A stretch of 64,000 bases of DNA from CBDVBE01 sp964543525 (GTDB lineage: Bacteria; Fibrobacterota; Chitinivibrionia; Chitinivibrionales; JANQEN01): NCBI GenBank assembly GCA_964543525.1, contig CAZIYW010000004.1, positions 1 through 64,000 on the forward strand, written 5' to 3'. Under the pieces are notes generated by a model. It did no database searches. It saw only the letters and a list, made by a program, of their open reading frames with translations, and had not been told where the DNA came from. Positions 50,855 to 60,375 of the stretch are shown here, piece after piece (the stretch's first letter is position 1; each line of letters starts with the position of its first letter). The position numbers were made by a program, and so were the translations under genes.

Positions 50855-53800
50855 ATGGCTAAATATATGCCGGAAAAACGCTTCTCTTTTATCTCCACTG
50901 CTACTTCATTGGATAAAGAAACCTTTGGTGTGGTGCAGTTTTCAGGGGTGGAGGGAATCTCAATTCCCTATGAATTTGATATTATGCTTGTATCGGACAA
51001 TCCGGATATTGATTTAGATGATATCATGGCAGTACCGGCAAAATTCACGATTCACCGAAAAGAAGGGGATGATGTTGATTTTCACGGTATACTCGATTCC
51101 TTTGAGCAGCTTCATAAATATAACGAATACATTTTTTATCGTGCCCATCTTGTGCCACGATTGTGGTGGCTCTCAATAACCCACCATAATCAGGTCTGTT
51201 TGAATAAAACTGTCCCGGAGATTGTAGAGCTTGCTCTTAAAGATAGTGGACTGTCAACACTGGACTTTGAATTTAAGATTCGGGGTACCTACAATCCCAT
51301 AGATTATGTCTGTCAATATAATGAAAGCCATTTTAATTTCATTTCCCGGTGGCTTGAGCGTGAGGGCATGTACTATTATTTCGATCAAAAAGGGGCAGTG
51401 GAAAAGATCATTTTTACCGACACGCATATTGCCCACACCGACCTGCCTGATGTCCATTATGCACCACCTTCCGGGCTTGTGGAGACTGAAAGTACTGAAA
51501 TTATCCACTCCTTTATTTGCAGACAGCGACAATTACCGCAGAAAATTTATCTAAAAGATCATAATTATGAACGGCCATCTTTAGGTATAAGCGGTTCAGC
51601 GGATGTGGATGAGCGGGGGAGAGGCACTGATTATATATACGGTGAATATTTTCCGAATCCGGAAGAGGGTAATCGCCTTGCAGGTATTCGTGCTGAAATA
51701 CTAAACTGCAGAAAACGTGAATTTGTTGGTGAAAGCACGGTTCCTTTCCTTGAGCCCGGCTATACGTTCATGCTTCACCGCCATTATCGGGGAAGTTTTA
51801 ACCAGCGGTATCTTGTGGAAAATGTTTCCCATGACGGCAACCAGGTGGGTTACCTTATCCCCGGTATTTTAGAGGGACTTCCCGGGCATAAACATTCAGT
51901 CTACTATCGCAATAATTTTACTGCAATACCGGCTGATATACAGTTTCGTCCCGAGCGTAAAGCGGTAAAGCCCCGCATTGCCGGCACACTGCACGCCGTA
52001 ATCGACGCTGAGGGAAGTGGCAAGTATGCAGAGCTCGACGATCAGGGACGGTATAAAGTACGCCTGCCATTTGATGAGAGTGATGAACATAGGGACGGCA
52101 AAGCATCTGCCTATCTTCGCATGATGCAGCCATATGCCAACCAGAGCGGTGGTATGCAGTTTCCATTAACTAAAGGTACCGAAGTATTACTTACCTTTAT
52201 CGACGGCGATCCTGACCGACCGGTTATTGCCGGGGCTGTGGCTAATCCCGAGACACCCAGCCCGGTGACCGCCGCAAACCAGACTGAGTCGGTGATTCAT
52301 ACCGGTGGTAATAATAAGATCAGAATTGAGGATAAAGCCGGAAAAGAACGGATTATTATGGAAAGCCCGTCTGCAAATTCATATGTAAGAATTGGCGCTC
52401 CAAATGATCCGATACAACTTAACGGAGATAATCCAATGTATCTGAAGCAGGGTGATACATGGTCGGATCCCGGAGCAACCTGTGGCCGTGCATTAGTTTC
52501 AGCAGGAACCGGTTCCGTTGATACGAGTACAGTTGGGACCTATACAATCACCTATACTGCCACGGATACGGATGGTGTCGAACAGACTGCTCAACGGCAG
52601 GTCATTGTATATGATCCGCATATTCAGGATTTTGATCCTACTCCGAATGGCGTTCGAATTCGATCTGACGGCAATCTCTGGATTGAGGCACGGCAGCGGT
52701 ATGGGGAGTATCGTGTCGGGGTACCGACAGACACCCCTGAAGAGACCGATTCCTCAAAACCGACAAAAATAAAAAACATGCTCAACAATTTTAAAAACAG
52801 ATATAATCCGAGAGGGTTGCTGAGCAGGCATTTGAAGGACAACAGTCAGAATGCCCTTGCAGAAACATTTTCCGATGCGTTTGACAAAGGACATGTCCGG
52901 GTATCCAGCCTTGACACCTTTATCACTCAGGAGGGTAACATCTATGATTTCGGCGGATACTGGAATTATAACCTTGGTAACTGTTATATAGAGAATCATC
53001 AGAACCAGCAGGCGGCGCTGAATGCAAAAGAGGATATAAAGATACCGGCAACGGCGGCATCGGTCGTTGCACCGTCAATGCTTTCCGGCATGCTGGGTGG
53101 TGTTATTACCACGAGTATAGCGTCGCTAACTGTCGGCGCAATAGTAGGCGGTCCGGCGGGTGCCCTTATGGGGATATTGGTTGGCGTTATCGGCGGTCTT
53201 GTTATCGGTGTAGTATCGGGTGCCTGGTACATGATTTATCCCGGTGAACCGGGACAGAAGGATCTTAGTGATACGGTTGCAGGACCGAATCACGGCACCA
53301 TTAAAACATGGGCCCAGAAAGTAAAGAGCAGTTTTATAGATCCGCATGACGCGACAAAAGGGCAGGCTGCCAATTGTAAGGGAACTGAGTTTATGCATAC
53401 CGATACGACCTGGGTTGAAAAGAAATTTGGGGACTCCTATGATTTCAGAAAGGGCAACTCAATTGATATATACCATGGTAACAAAGAGGAACATAACCAC
53501 GGGGATTCCTATTCATTTAAATACGGCGGACGAACAGAGGAGACCAGCTTCACCAGCAAAGGGGTAAAAAAATATTACCTGTCGTCCGGCGGTGGCATTA
53601 AAGAGGAATTTAACTACCATCCGATAAACGGGCAATTACTTAAGTATAACTACACAAATAAAAATGTCATGTTTGATTATGAACTCGTACTGCCCGCTTC
53701 ACCCAAGCTGAGTATTGCAACCACGTTTGCACCTATGGAAACCAATCTGAAGGTGAGTACTTCGATGCAGGTCAACCTTCAGGGCAGTCTTGGCCTGGCC

Positions 53801-54076
53801 ATGGATGTAAAACTGGGTACCGGATTTAAAATAGAGGTCGAATATTGCCCTTCATGGAAACTGGAGTGGAACTGGGACCAAATGAAGTTTATTCTTAAAG
53901 GACCTAAGACACAATTTCAAAAAAATGCTGATATTAATGCTGATTTACAAAAGATATTACTCAGCCAGATGAAGCTGGATATTCAATCAGGTGACATGAA
54001 GATACATGACGACAAGCTTGAGGTCGCGGTAAAAAAACTGAAAGTCGGCCAAGGATTCGAATTTACGGGAAATTGA
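50855..54076 (+). CDS. vgrG: VgrG spike with Ig-like and glycine-zipper insertions
   Basis: A 1073-residue T6SS tip protein. Residues 1-370 are the gp27-like base (EFDIMLVSDNP, YYYFDQKG). Residues about 380-455 are the gp5 OB-fold block (EGSGKYAELDDQGRYKVRL, MMQPYANQSGGMQFPL, DGDPDRPVIAG). An Ig-like domain of the DUF5011 kind follows (about 520-590; MYLKQGDTWSDPGATC, GTYTITYTATD). Residues about 735-797 are a glycine-zipper membrane stretch (TVGAIVGGPAGALMGILVGV). The end is beta-rich. The extra parts may be an effector fused to the spike. It leads a tight four-gene run. Confidence 0.9.
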   Translation: MAKYMPEKRFSFISTATSLDKETFGVVQFSGVEGISIPYEFDIMLVSDNPDIDLDDIMAVPAKFTIHRKEGDDVDFHGILDSFEQLHKYNEYIFYRAHLVPRLWWLSITHHNQVCLNKTVPEIVELALKDSGLSTLDFEFKIRGTYNPIDYVCQYNESHFNFISRWLEREGMYYYFDQKGAVEKIIFTDTHIAHTDLPDVHYAPPSGLVETESTEIIHSFICRQRQLPQKIYLKDHNYERPSLGISGSADVDERGRGTDYIYGEYFPNPEEGNRLAGIRAEILNCRKREFVGESTVPFLEPGYTFMLHRHYRGSFNQRYLVENVSHDGNQVGYLIPGILEGLPGHKHSVYYRNNFTAIPADIQFRPERKAVKPRIAGTLHAVIDAEGSGKYAELDDQGRYKVRLPFDESDEHRDGKASAYLRMMQPYANQSGGMQFPLTKGTEVLLTFIDGDPDRPVIAGAVANPETPSPVTAANQTESVIHTGGNNKIRIEDKAGKERIIMESPSANSYVRIGAPNDPIQLNGDNPMYLKQGDTWSDPGATCGRALVSAGTGSVDTSTVGTYTITYTATDTDGVEQTAQRQVIVYDPHIQDFDPTPNGVRIRSDGNLWIEARQRYGEYRVGVPTDTPEETDSSKPTKIKNMLNNFKNRYNPRGLLSRHLKDNSQNALAETFSDAFDKGHVRVSSLDTFITQEGNIYDFGGYWNYNLGNCYIENHQNQQAALNAKEDIKIPATAASVVAPSMLSGMLGGVITTSIASLTVGAIVGGPAGALMGILVGVIGGLVIGVVSGAWYMIYPGEPGQKDLSDTVAGPNHGTIKTWAQKVKSSFIDPHDATKGQAANCKGTEFMHTDTTWVEKKFGDSYDFRKGNSIDIYHGNKEEHNHGDSYSFKYGGRTEETSFTSKGVKKYYLSSGGGIKEEFNYHPINGQLLKYNYTNKNVMFDYELVLPASPKLSIATTFAPMETNLKVSTSMQVNLQGSLGLAMDVKLGTGFKIEVEYCPSWKLEWNWDQMKFILKGPKTQFQKNADINADLQKILLSQMKLDIQSGDMKIHDDKLEVAVKKLKVGQGFEFTGN

Positions 54077-54079
54077 TAT

Positions 54080-56938
54080 ATGAAAGTATTCAGACCGCTG
54101 CAGCTTGGCTATAACCATCGGGTACTTGAGCAGAACCGGAAGTTCTATTTTGTTATCTCAGCAACACTGGGTATACATCTGCAGACCGGAAAAGCAGACC
54201 TGGAATTTAATTATCTCCAGGATGCCTTTGCCTGCATGGGAAAAAAGCCATTACCTGATATGGGCATGCCGAAACCCAACAGCGAGTATCTCGTGTCCGG
54301 CAGCTTCTTCTCAGAAAACACCGAACCGGTTACCGGTGGAGAGGTTAGAGTGGTGTTTGGAGGACAGGAAAAGAAGCTTACTGTTTTCGGGCCGCGTCAA
54401 TGGAAGCGGGGTGGTCCGTCTGCACCTGAACCAATCACCAGCATGCCACTTGACTATTTACATGCTTTTGGTGGTGAAAAGTTCAAGATGAATCCGGATG
54501 GCATGGGGTATAACGATAAAATGTTACCCTGTATTGAATATCCTGAAAAGCTGATAACCTCGACGGAGGATAAACCGGAGCCTGCCGGGTATGCACCACT
54601 CGACCCTTCCTTACCACAGCGAATGCAATTCCAGGGAACCTACGACAATTCATATATGAAAAATTATTTTCCCGGGTATCCGAAAGATTTTGATTGGCAC
54701 TATTTCCTCTGTGCACCACAGGATCAGTGGATAGACGGATATTTTCGCGGGAATGAATCCTTTGAGATTTACAATATGCATCCGAATATACCGGTTATAA
54801 AAGGGACGCTTCCTAATATGTATGCCCGGTGTTTTCTACAGCATACCATAGACAATGACACCCCACAGTTTGAGGAATTGCCGCTCAATCTCGACACGGT
54901 ATGGTTTTTTCCGGAAAAACTGCTGGCACTCTGTATCTGGCGGGGTGCTAAAGAGGTTAGTGACGATGAAGCTGAGCAGATCAGTCATGTGCTCGTTGGG
55001 TATGAAAGCCGTTTACATGAAACCAGATCATGCCAGCACTATAAACAGGCTCTTGACAGAAGACTTAACAGTGATGACAGCTTGCTCAATTATTTTAACA
55101 CTGAAGACCTTATTCCTGTTGGTGACAAATGCGCAATGGAACTGTTGCAGGAAATGGCCCTGGAGGACTCGGAAGAAAGCGCCTGGGCTGAAAATATGGA
55201 TGCAAAACAGAAAAAGACTCAGGCATTGATGGATGAAAAACTGGATGACGTAAAGGCGCAGATAGAAAACGCAAAGCCTGATGAGCCGCAGGAAGTATCG
55301 CCCGAAGCGAAGATTGATATTGAAAAAATATTCAGGGAACCGCCTGTCGTCGAGCCGGACCCCGATATGACAGCGTTAAACGAAAAGCTTGAGTCGATTA
55401 TTCCCGGGCTGACTTCGGGTGATCCAAATAATATATCTCTGAAAAACTTCTCGTTCGATAACATAGACCAGGTGTTTTCTGTCATTGAAGAAACAACTGA
55501 AAAAAAGATGCAACAGGCTACGGAAAAAGTAGAAGAAATGAAACAAAAGGTTCAGGAGCAGATTGACCAGGCGCAGGATTGTATGGAACCTGCAACTGAG
55601 AAGCCCAATCCAGAGCTTCAGGAGGCATTCGATAAAATGAGCACTATTCCGAAAGAGCCGCCTACTGCTCCTTTACCGCGTATAAATACGGAAAAGCTAT
55701 CTAATATTTTTTCTGAAGAGATAATGGGATCAATGCAGCACCTGCAGGGTATGCAGTCATCAGCCCCTGAAAATGAAGTGACCAGGAAGCTGCAGGACAA
55801 ATTGAATAAGGTAATATCACAGCCGATACCGGATTTTAATGAAGGACTCCAGCAGGCAGAAGCTGAATTTAAATCCGTCTATATGATGGGTGCACACTTT
55901 ATGGATACCGGCAGCTCACCACATAAAGATTCGGAAGATGCGATCAGGGAACGTTTTTTCAATATAATCAAAAAAGGTGAATCTGTTGCAGGAGGAGATT
56001 GGGCCTGTATTGATCTCAGCGGGCAGAACCTGGAGGGGATTGACCTGAGCGGAGCATTTCTTGAGCAGGTAAATTTTACCGGTGCGTGTTTGAAAAATGC
56101 CAATTTCAGCAAAGCGATAATGGCAAGGGCGAACCTGACGGATGCGGATTTTTCCGGGGTGAATCTACAGGAAACCAACCTTGGTGCGGTTTGTGCCCAT
56201 CGGACATGCTTTGCCCACTCAAACTTCAAGAAGGCAAAACTGTCAAAAGGTGATTTCACCGGAGCTGATTTTACCGGATGTGTATTTGAAGAAGTGGAAT
56301 CTTTAGATATCATTCTTAATAATGCACTATTCCCAGACGCGCAATTGCCGGGTATAAAATTTATCGAATCTTCTCTAAAAGAAATATCTTTTGAAAATGC
56401 AATTCTTGAAAACGTTCTATTTTTCGATTGCGATCTTAAGCAGATAGATTTTTCCCATGCCACACTAACCAGAAGCATTTGGGCAGATGTGCGCTGCGAT
56501 ACGGTTATATTTAATTACGCTGACCTTTCCGGTTCTAATTTCACCAGTATGGACCCGGATAAATCTAAAATGAGCGCTGTACAATTTGTCAAAGCAACGC
56601 TCAATAAATGCAATTTCCAGGGTATGGGTTTGGCGTCTGTTGACTTTTCAAAGGCAGTTATCGAAAATGCCAATTTTAACAGTGCGGATCTGACAAAGGC
56701 AAATTTCACCCAGGCGCAGGCATGTAACTCGCAATTCAGAAAAGCTCGCTTAGCAGAAGCGATACTTGATGGTATTAATTTGATGCAAGGATCATTGGCA
56801 AAGGCATATCTGGTACAGGCGTCATTTATCGGGGCAAATCTCTATGCAGTTGATTTTTTACGCTCTACCATGCATAAGACCGATTTTCATGACTGTAATC
56901 TTGAGGCAACTTTGATAGAAGGATGGAAACCGAAATGA
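54080..56938 (+). CDS. DUF2169-pentapeptide repeat protein, T6SS adaptor-like
   Basis: A 952-residue protein. Residues 1-340 are DUF2169 (PLQLGYNHRVLEQNRKFYFV start), a family acting as T6SS effector-loading adaptor. Residues about 345-640 are a charged helical linker (EEMKQKVQEQIDQAQD). Residues about 650-950 are pentapeptide repeats (A[DN]LxG style), predicted to fold as a right-handed quadrilateral helix. Three bases after vgrG, 4-16 bases overlap with the next gene. Confidence 0.88.
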   Translation: MKVFRPLQLGYNHRVLEQNRKFYFVISATLGIHLQTGKADLEFNYLQDAFACMGKKPLPDMGMPKPNSEYLVSGSFFSENTEPVTGGEVRVVFGGQEKKLTVFGPRQWKRGGPSAPEPITSMPLDYLHAFGGEKFKMNPDGMGYNDKMLPCIEYPEKLITSTEDKPEPAGYAPLDPSLPQRMQFQGTYDNSYMKNYFPGYPKDFDWHYFLCAPQDQWIDGYFRGNESFEIYNMHPNIPVIKGTLPNMYARCFLQHTIDNDTPQFEELPLNLDTVWFFPEKLLALCIWRGAKEVSDDEAEQISHVLVGYESRLHETRSCQHYKQALDRRLNSDDSLLNYFNTEDLIPVGDKCAMELLQEMALEDSEESAWAENMDAKQKKTQALMDEKLDDVKAQIENAKPDEPQEVSPEAKIDIEKIFREPPVVEPDPDMTALNEKLESIIPGLTSGDPNNISLKNFSFDNIDQVFSVIEETTEKKMQQATEKVEEMKQKVQEQIDQAQDCMEPATEKPNPELQEAFDKMSTIPKEPPTAPLPRINTEKLSNIFSEEIMGSMQHLQGMQSSAPENEVTRKLQDKLNKVISQPIPDFNEGLQQAEAEFKSVYMMGAHFMDTGSSPHKDSEDAIRERFFNIIKKGESVAGGDWACIDLSGQNLEGIDLSGAFLEQVNFTGACLKNANFSKAIMARANLTDADFSGVNLQETNLGAVCAHRTCFAHSNFKKAKLSKGDFTGADFTGCVFEEVESLDIILNNALFPDAQLPGIKFIESSLKEISFENAILENVLFFDCDLKQIDFSHATLTRSIWADVRCDTVIFNYADLSGSNFTSMDPDKSKMSAVQFVKATLNKCNFQGMGLASVDFSKAVIENANFNSADLTKANFTQAQACNSQFRKARLAEAILDGINLMQGSLAKAYLVQASFIGANLYAVDFLRSTMHKTDFHDCNLEATLIEGWKPK

Positions 56939-57987
56939 CCGGTGAAGAACTTTCGAAATCGGTAAAATCAGGTGATATTATCTGCAATGAGGAATATACC
57001 GATCTCGATTGCGCGAATAGTGATATTTCCGGTGGTATTTTTAATGATGTTACCTTTATCAACTGTGATTTCAGCGGGGCAAATCTGAAGGAGACAACCT
57101 TTAACACCTGTATATTCAAGAATGCGCGGTTTGACGGCGCGGATCTTACAAAGGCGCTGTTTTATTCAGGTGAGTGTGTCGCAGCATCTTTTAATACCGT
57201 AAAAATAGCGTTGACAAAATTTGTTGAGACTGATATGAAAGAGGCTGTTTTTTCTCATGCGAATCTCAATACCGGCGTATTTTCCGAATCGAACCTGTCG
57301 AGAGTGCGATTTACCGCATCTACGTTTTTAAATACCGTTTTTTATGAGTGTGCAGTGCAAAGAGTTGCGTTTATTAAAAGCACTTTGGAAAAAGTAATTT
57401 TCTTTGAAAGCCAATTTGATGAAAATCTCTTTACCGATTCAACGATTCAATTATGCTTCTTTCACAAAGCTCTTCTGAGTAGAGTCGATTTCAGTAATAT
57501 GGACCTGAGTCAATGTCAGTTTTCCGAATGCGATCTCAGCCAGTGCGATTTTACCGGGGCACAGCTTAAACAGGGAGGTTTTATGCAGGCCAACCTTGAG
57601 AAAGCACGTTTCGATAATGCCTCTCTGGCAATGGCGAATTTCTATGAAGCAAATTTAAACGGGGTCAGTATGCGGAATGCAGACCTGAAACAGGCGAGTA
57701 TGCAGAAGGCAAAGCTGAGCGGCTCGAATCTTTCATCAGCAAACCTTGACACGGCACAACTTGCAGAAATTGATGCGCAACAGTCTGATTTTTCAGGTTC
57801 AAATCTGGTTTATGCAGATCTGTCATACGCTATGCTCCAGGAAGCAAATTTTACAGATGCACAGTTGTTACAGGCAAATCTGCATGAGGTGCAAACGAAA
57901 AAAACAAAATGGAATGGCTCCACAAAACGACTTGCAAAAGGAACTGATAAAAAACGTTTGAAAGCAGAACAATGGGGGAAAAAATGA
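56923..57987 (+). CDS. pentapeptide repeat protein
   Basis: A 354-residue protein made mostly of pentapeptide repeats from about 35 to 320 (CDFSGANLKETTF, ANLEKARFDNASL). A more conservative start is the ATG at 56935, which overlaps the previous stop as ATGA. Acts probably as structural partner or part of effector delivery with the DUF2169 protein. It overlaps the DUF3540 gene by 16 bases. Confidence 0.85.
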   Translation: METEMTGEELSKSVKSGDIICNEEYTDLDCANSDISGGIFNDVTFINCDFSGANLKETTFNTCIFKNARFDGADLTKALFYSGECVAASFNTVKIALTKFVETDMKEAVFSHANLNTGVFSESNLSRVRFTASTFLNTVFYECAVQRVAFIKSTLEKVIFFESQFDENLFTDSTIQLCFFHKALLSRVDFSNMDLSQCQFSECDLSQCDFTGAQLKQGGFMQANLEKARFDNASLAMANFYEANLNGVSMRNADLKQASMQKAKLSGSNLSSANLDTAQLAEIDAQQSDFSGSNLVYADLSYAMLQEANFTDAQLLQANLHEVQTKKTKWNGSTKRLAKGTDKKRLKAEQWGKK

Positions 57988-58646
57988 TGTGTGAATCGAC
58001 CGATACGGTTCCAGTGATGGAACCGGCTGTATCATTGGGACAAAACGCCAGGGTTGTATCTGTTTCCGACAGAAGAGCAATCGTTGATATACGGGGTTGT
58101 ATTGAAGATGCTCAGGTTGCTTTCAGCTGTCTGGTAAAACCCAAACCCGATGATCTGGTTCTGTGCATAAAAGGAGAAACCGGGACCTATTATATACTCG
58201 GTATTATCGAACGCCCGGGAAAGCAGAATATGACCGTCTCTTTCCCTGCGGATGTGGTTTTACGAGCTGAAGGCGGGTCACTTGGTGTGTCTTCATGGAA
58301 ATCAGTAACTCTTGTGTCTGGTGAAAAGCTTAATTGTTTTTCCGATCAGGTCGTTCATAAAAGCCGGGAGGCGGTGGTTAACTATGAGGAACTTACTGCA
58401 AAAGGAACAAACTTACAGGCATCATATAAAACCGTCAGTTTGATCAGCCGGTTAATCACGACAATAGCGGGACAGTGTATTCAGAGGATGAAAAATTTCA
58501 TCCGCCAGACAAAGGGGAGCGACCAGGTTACAGCGGGACAGATGACACGTAACGCTAAAGGATTATTTTCTATAGATTCAAAGCATACTGTTCTGGTCAG
58601 CAAAAAAGATACTAAGATTGATGGTGAGCGGATTCATATGGGTTGA
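57972..58646 (+). CDS. DUF3540 protein, T6SS-linked
   Basis: A 224-residue cytosolic protein of the DUF3540 family, seen in T6SS vgrG-DUF2169 loci. Blocks: RAIVDIRGCIEDAQVAFSCLV, YYILGIIERPG and the end TRNAKGLFSIDSKHTVLVSKKDTKIDGERIHMG. Molecular role unknown. Confidence 0.85.
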   Translation: MGEKMMCESTDTVPVMEPAVSLGQNARVVSVSDRRAIVDIRGCIEDAQVAFSCLVKPKPDDLVLCIKGETGTYYILGIIERPGKQNMTVSFPADVVLRAEGGSLGVSSWKSVTLVSGEKLNCFSDQVVHKSREAVVNYEELTAKGTNLQASYKTVSLISRLITTIAGQCIQRMKNFIRQTKGSDQVTAGQMTRNAKGLFSIDSKHTVLVSKKDTKIDGERIHMG

Positions 58647-58682
58647 TAAGATTCTATAACTGGTTCTTTAAAATTGATTGAA

Positions 58683-58799
58683 TTTGTCATTTAGAAGGAG
58701 CGGAGCGACTAAGAAATCATTAGCTTTTACTTGTTCCATCCGCCTAACAGAGTGGAGGCCAATTAAAGCAAGATTTCTCACTTTCTTCGAAATGACAAA
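58683..58799. mobile_element. MITE-like palindromic element 1
   Basis: Outer ends TTTGTCATTT and AAATGACAAA form a perfect 10-bp inverted repeat; internal AAGAAATC and GATTTCTC continue it. The central part has the GCGGAGCGACTAAG segment. The design matches TGTCATTTCGA...TCGAAATGACA intergenic repeats known in many genomes. 117 bases, no ORF. Confidence 0.7.
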
Positions 58800-58854
58800 A
58801 GGCTAAGAGCATAATAAAAATGACAAAAATCCGTTTGTAGGTAAAGGAGTTATC

Positions 58855-59262
58855 ATGTTTGCAAATTGTTCATTAGGCGGTATGGATTTTGGCATGCCGG
58901 ATGTCTGTTTGACCCCGGCGCCACCTTCGCCTGCTCCAATACCGGTTCCTTATCCAAATACCGCCCAATTGCCCATGGCTCTGCCACCGACAGCCTCACT
59001 TAAGCATTTGATTTCCATGATGCCAGCGCATAATATTGGAACGACAATACCTATGAGCATGGGGGACAATGCCGGAGTAGCCGGAGGTGTCGCTTCGGGT
59101 ATGATGATGGGACCCGCACGTAATACCATGGGCAGTACAAAAGTGTTCACCGGAGGGATGCCCTCAACGAAATGGTTGAGCCCCGCTTTACAAAATTCTA
59201 CCAACTGTCCTGTCGGCATGTCCCTGGTACCCTCGCAGTTTAAAGTTATGGTAATGACATAA
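58855..59262 (+). CDS. DUF4150 PAAR-like tip protein
   Basis: A 135-residue PAAR-like protein that would cap VgrG. It starts with MFANCSLGGMDFGMPDVCLTP and carries PPSPAPIPVPYPN, the GGMPSTKWL block and the end VPSQFKVMVMT. AAAGGAG precedes the ATG. It is flanked on both sides by MITE-like palindromes. Confidence 0.85.
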   Translation: MFANCSLGGMDFGMPDVCLTPAPPSPAPIPVPYPNTAQLPMALPPTASLKHLISMMPAHNIGTTIPMSMGDNAGVAGGVASGMMMGPARNTMGSTKVFTGGMPSTKWLSPALQNSTNCPVGMSLVPSQFKVMVMT

Positions 59263-59302
59263 ATTGTTTATGGTAACCTATAAAAAGTCGAAAAGAATCA
59301 AA

Positions 59303-59393
59303 TGTTATTTCGACCCCAGCTTTACGGAGGATAAAACTCGCTTTTTATCATTATTTATTAAGATTTCTCGTCGTTTCACTCCTCCAAATAACA
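59303..59393. mobile_element. MITE-like palindromic element 2
   Basis: Ends TGTTATTT and AAATAACA form an inverted repeat; the interior includes AAGATTTCTCGTCG. It is the same general type as element 1 (58683-58799) but diverged, 91 bases. Confidence 0.55.
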
Positions 59394-59448
59394 ATGCAGA
59401 GAACTTTTAGAGGTCACCTTATTATAAATGTTGAGTGAAAGGAATACC

Positions 59449-59736
59449 ATGTCGGAGCAGCAAAATACTAAAAATAATGAACAGCAGGATATCAGAGTAC
59501 ACGTTTCACCGGAGCTGGATTATTCCTATCGTGACGTTGCGAATATCTTTGTCGGTACCGGAGATGTCACCTTCGAGTTCGGTAACCACCACCGGTCCAT
59601 GCCCGGTCATGTGACCATTGCAAATCGTATTGTCATGTCCGTTGCAAATGCCTACGATTTCCAGGTGAGACTGCAGAAGGCACTCGTCGATGCGCAGAAG
59701 CAGATTCAGCGGAGCCTTCAGGGAAATAAAGAATAA
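59449..59736 (+). CDS. DUF3467 protein
   Basis: A 95-residue protein of the DUF3467 family, function unknown. Signatures: PELDYSYRDVANIFVGTGDVTFEFGN and the RIVMSVANAYDF block. ATG at 59449 is preferred (GAAAGGA upstream) over TTG/ATG at 59428. Its link to the T6SS genes is positional only. Confidence 0.8.
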   Translation: MSEQQNTKNNEQQDIRVHVSPELDYSYRDVANIFVGTGDVTFEFGNHHRSMPGHVTIANRIVMSVANAYDFQVRLQKALVDAQKQIQRSLQGNKE

Positions 59737-59768
59737 ATTTCTGTTGGAGAGTAGGGTAACGTTCCCTA

Positions 59769-59912
59769 CTATTTTATAATCATAAACTTAACCTGGCTCG
59801 GAACCAGAGTAGCGCCAGGCACATTCATACTCATGCCATTATGACCGGTCATACGGGTCATTTTTGTTGAAGGCATGCCCTCTAGAATCACACCGAATGA
59901 ACCCGATGAAAT
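59769..59912 (-). pseudogene. C-terminal remnant of a DUF4150 PAAR-like protein
   Basis: The minus strand encodes GMPSTKMTRMTGHNGMSM, then PGATLVPSQVKFMIIK and stop, the standard end of a PAAR-like protein and a relative of the intact one at 58855. Upstream stops and no N-terminus: decayed. Confidence 0.75.
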
Positions 59913-59997
59913 GGGAAGAAAATAATTTAACTATAACTCTCTGAAGAAAATCAGCTAAAAGAGACCTGTTTTCAAAACGGTGGCTTTATACTACTTT

Positions 59998-60285
59998 CAA
60001 AATGGCCGGTCAGAATCGCCGTCAAGAAAAGTAAGCAGAATTTCTGTTCCTATTGTCAAGGGAAAATGCATACTCCCTCCATGGTTGGCATAGGGTTGCA
60101 TCATGCGGAGGTAGCAGGAGGCTTTTCCTTCCCTGTGCTCATCATTTACATCAAAGTGAAGTCTAACTTTATAGCGTCCCTGACTGTCCAGTTCAGCATA
60201 TTCGCCACTACCCTCAGCATCAATAAATGCGTGAAGAGGTTCTTGAAACAAACAAGAAACGTTTTTCTGGAAGATATTTCGACAT
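59998..60285 (-). pseudogene. internally deleted vgrG remnant
   Basis: The minus strand starts with a good GTAGGAG Shine-Dalgarno and MSKYLPEKRFLFVS, close to the start of the intact VgrG (MAKYMPEKRFSFIS). After 15 codons the frame shifts directly into the OB-fold block (LHAFIDAEGSGEYAELDSQ to FLDGDSDRP), skipping about 360 residues. It then ends. Gene reduced to start and gp5 core. Confidence 0.8.
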
Positions 60286-60375
60286 GATAATGCTCCTACG
60301 ATTTAGTAGCAAGTATTATTTCAGCAGCACTCAGGTGTGTGATAGTCTGAGAATAGAATAATATGCCGAATAGTA

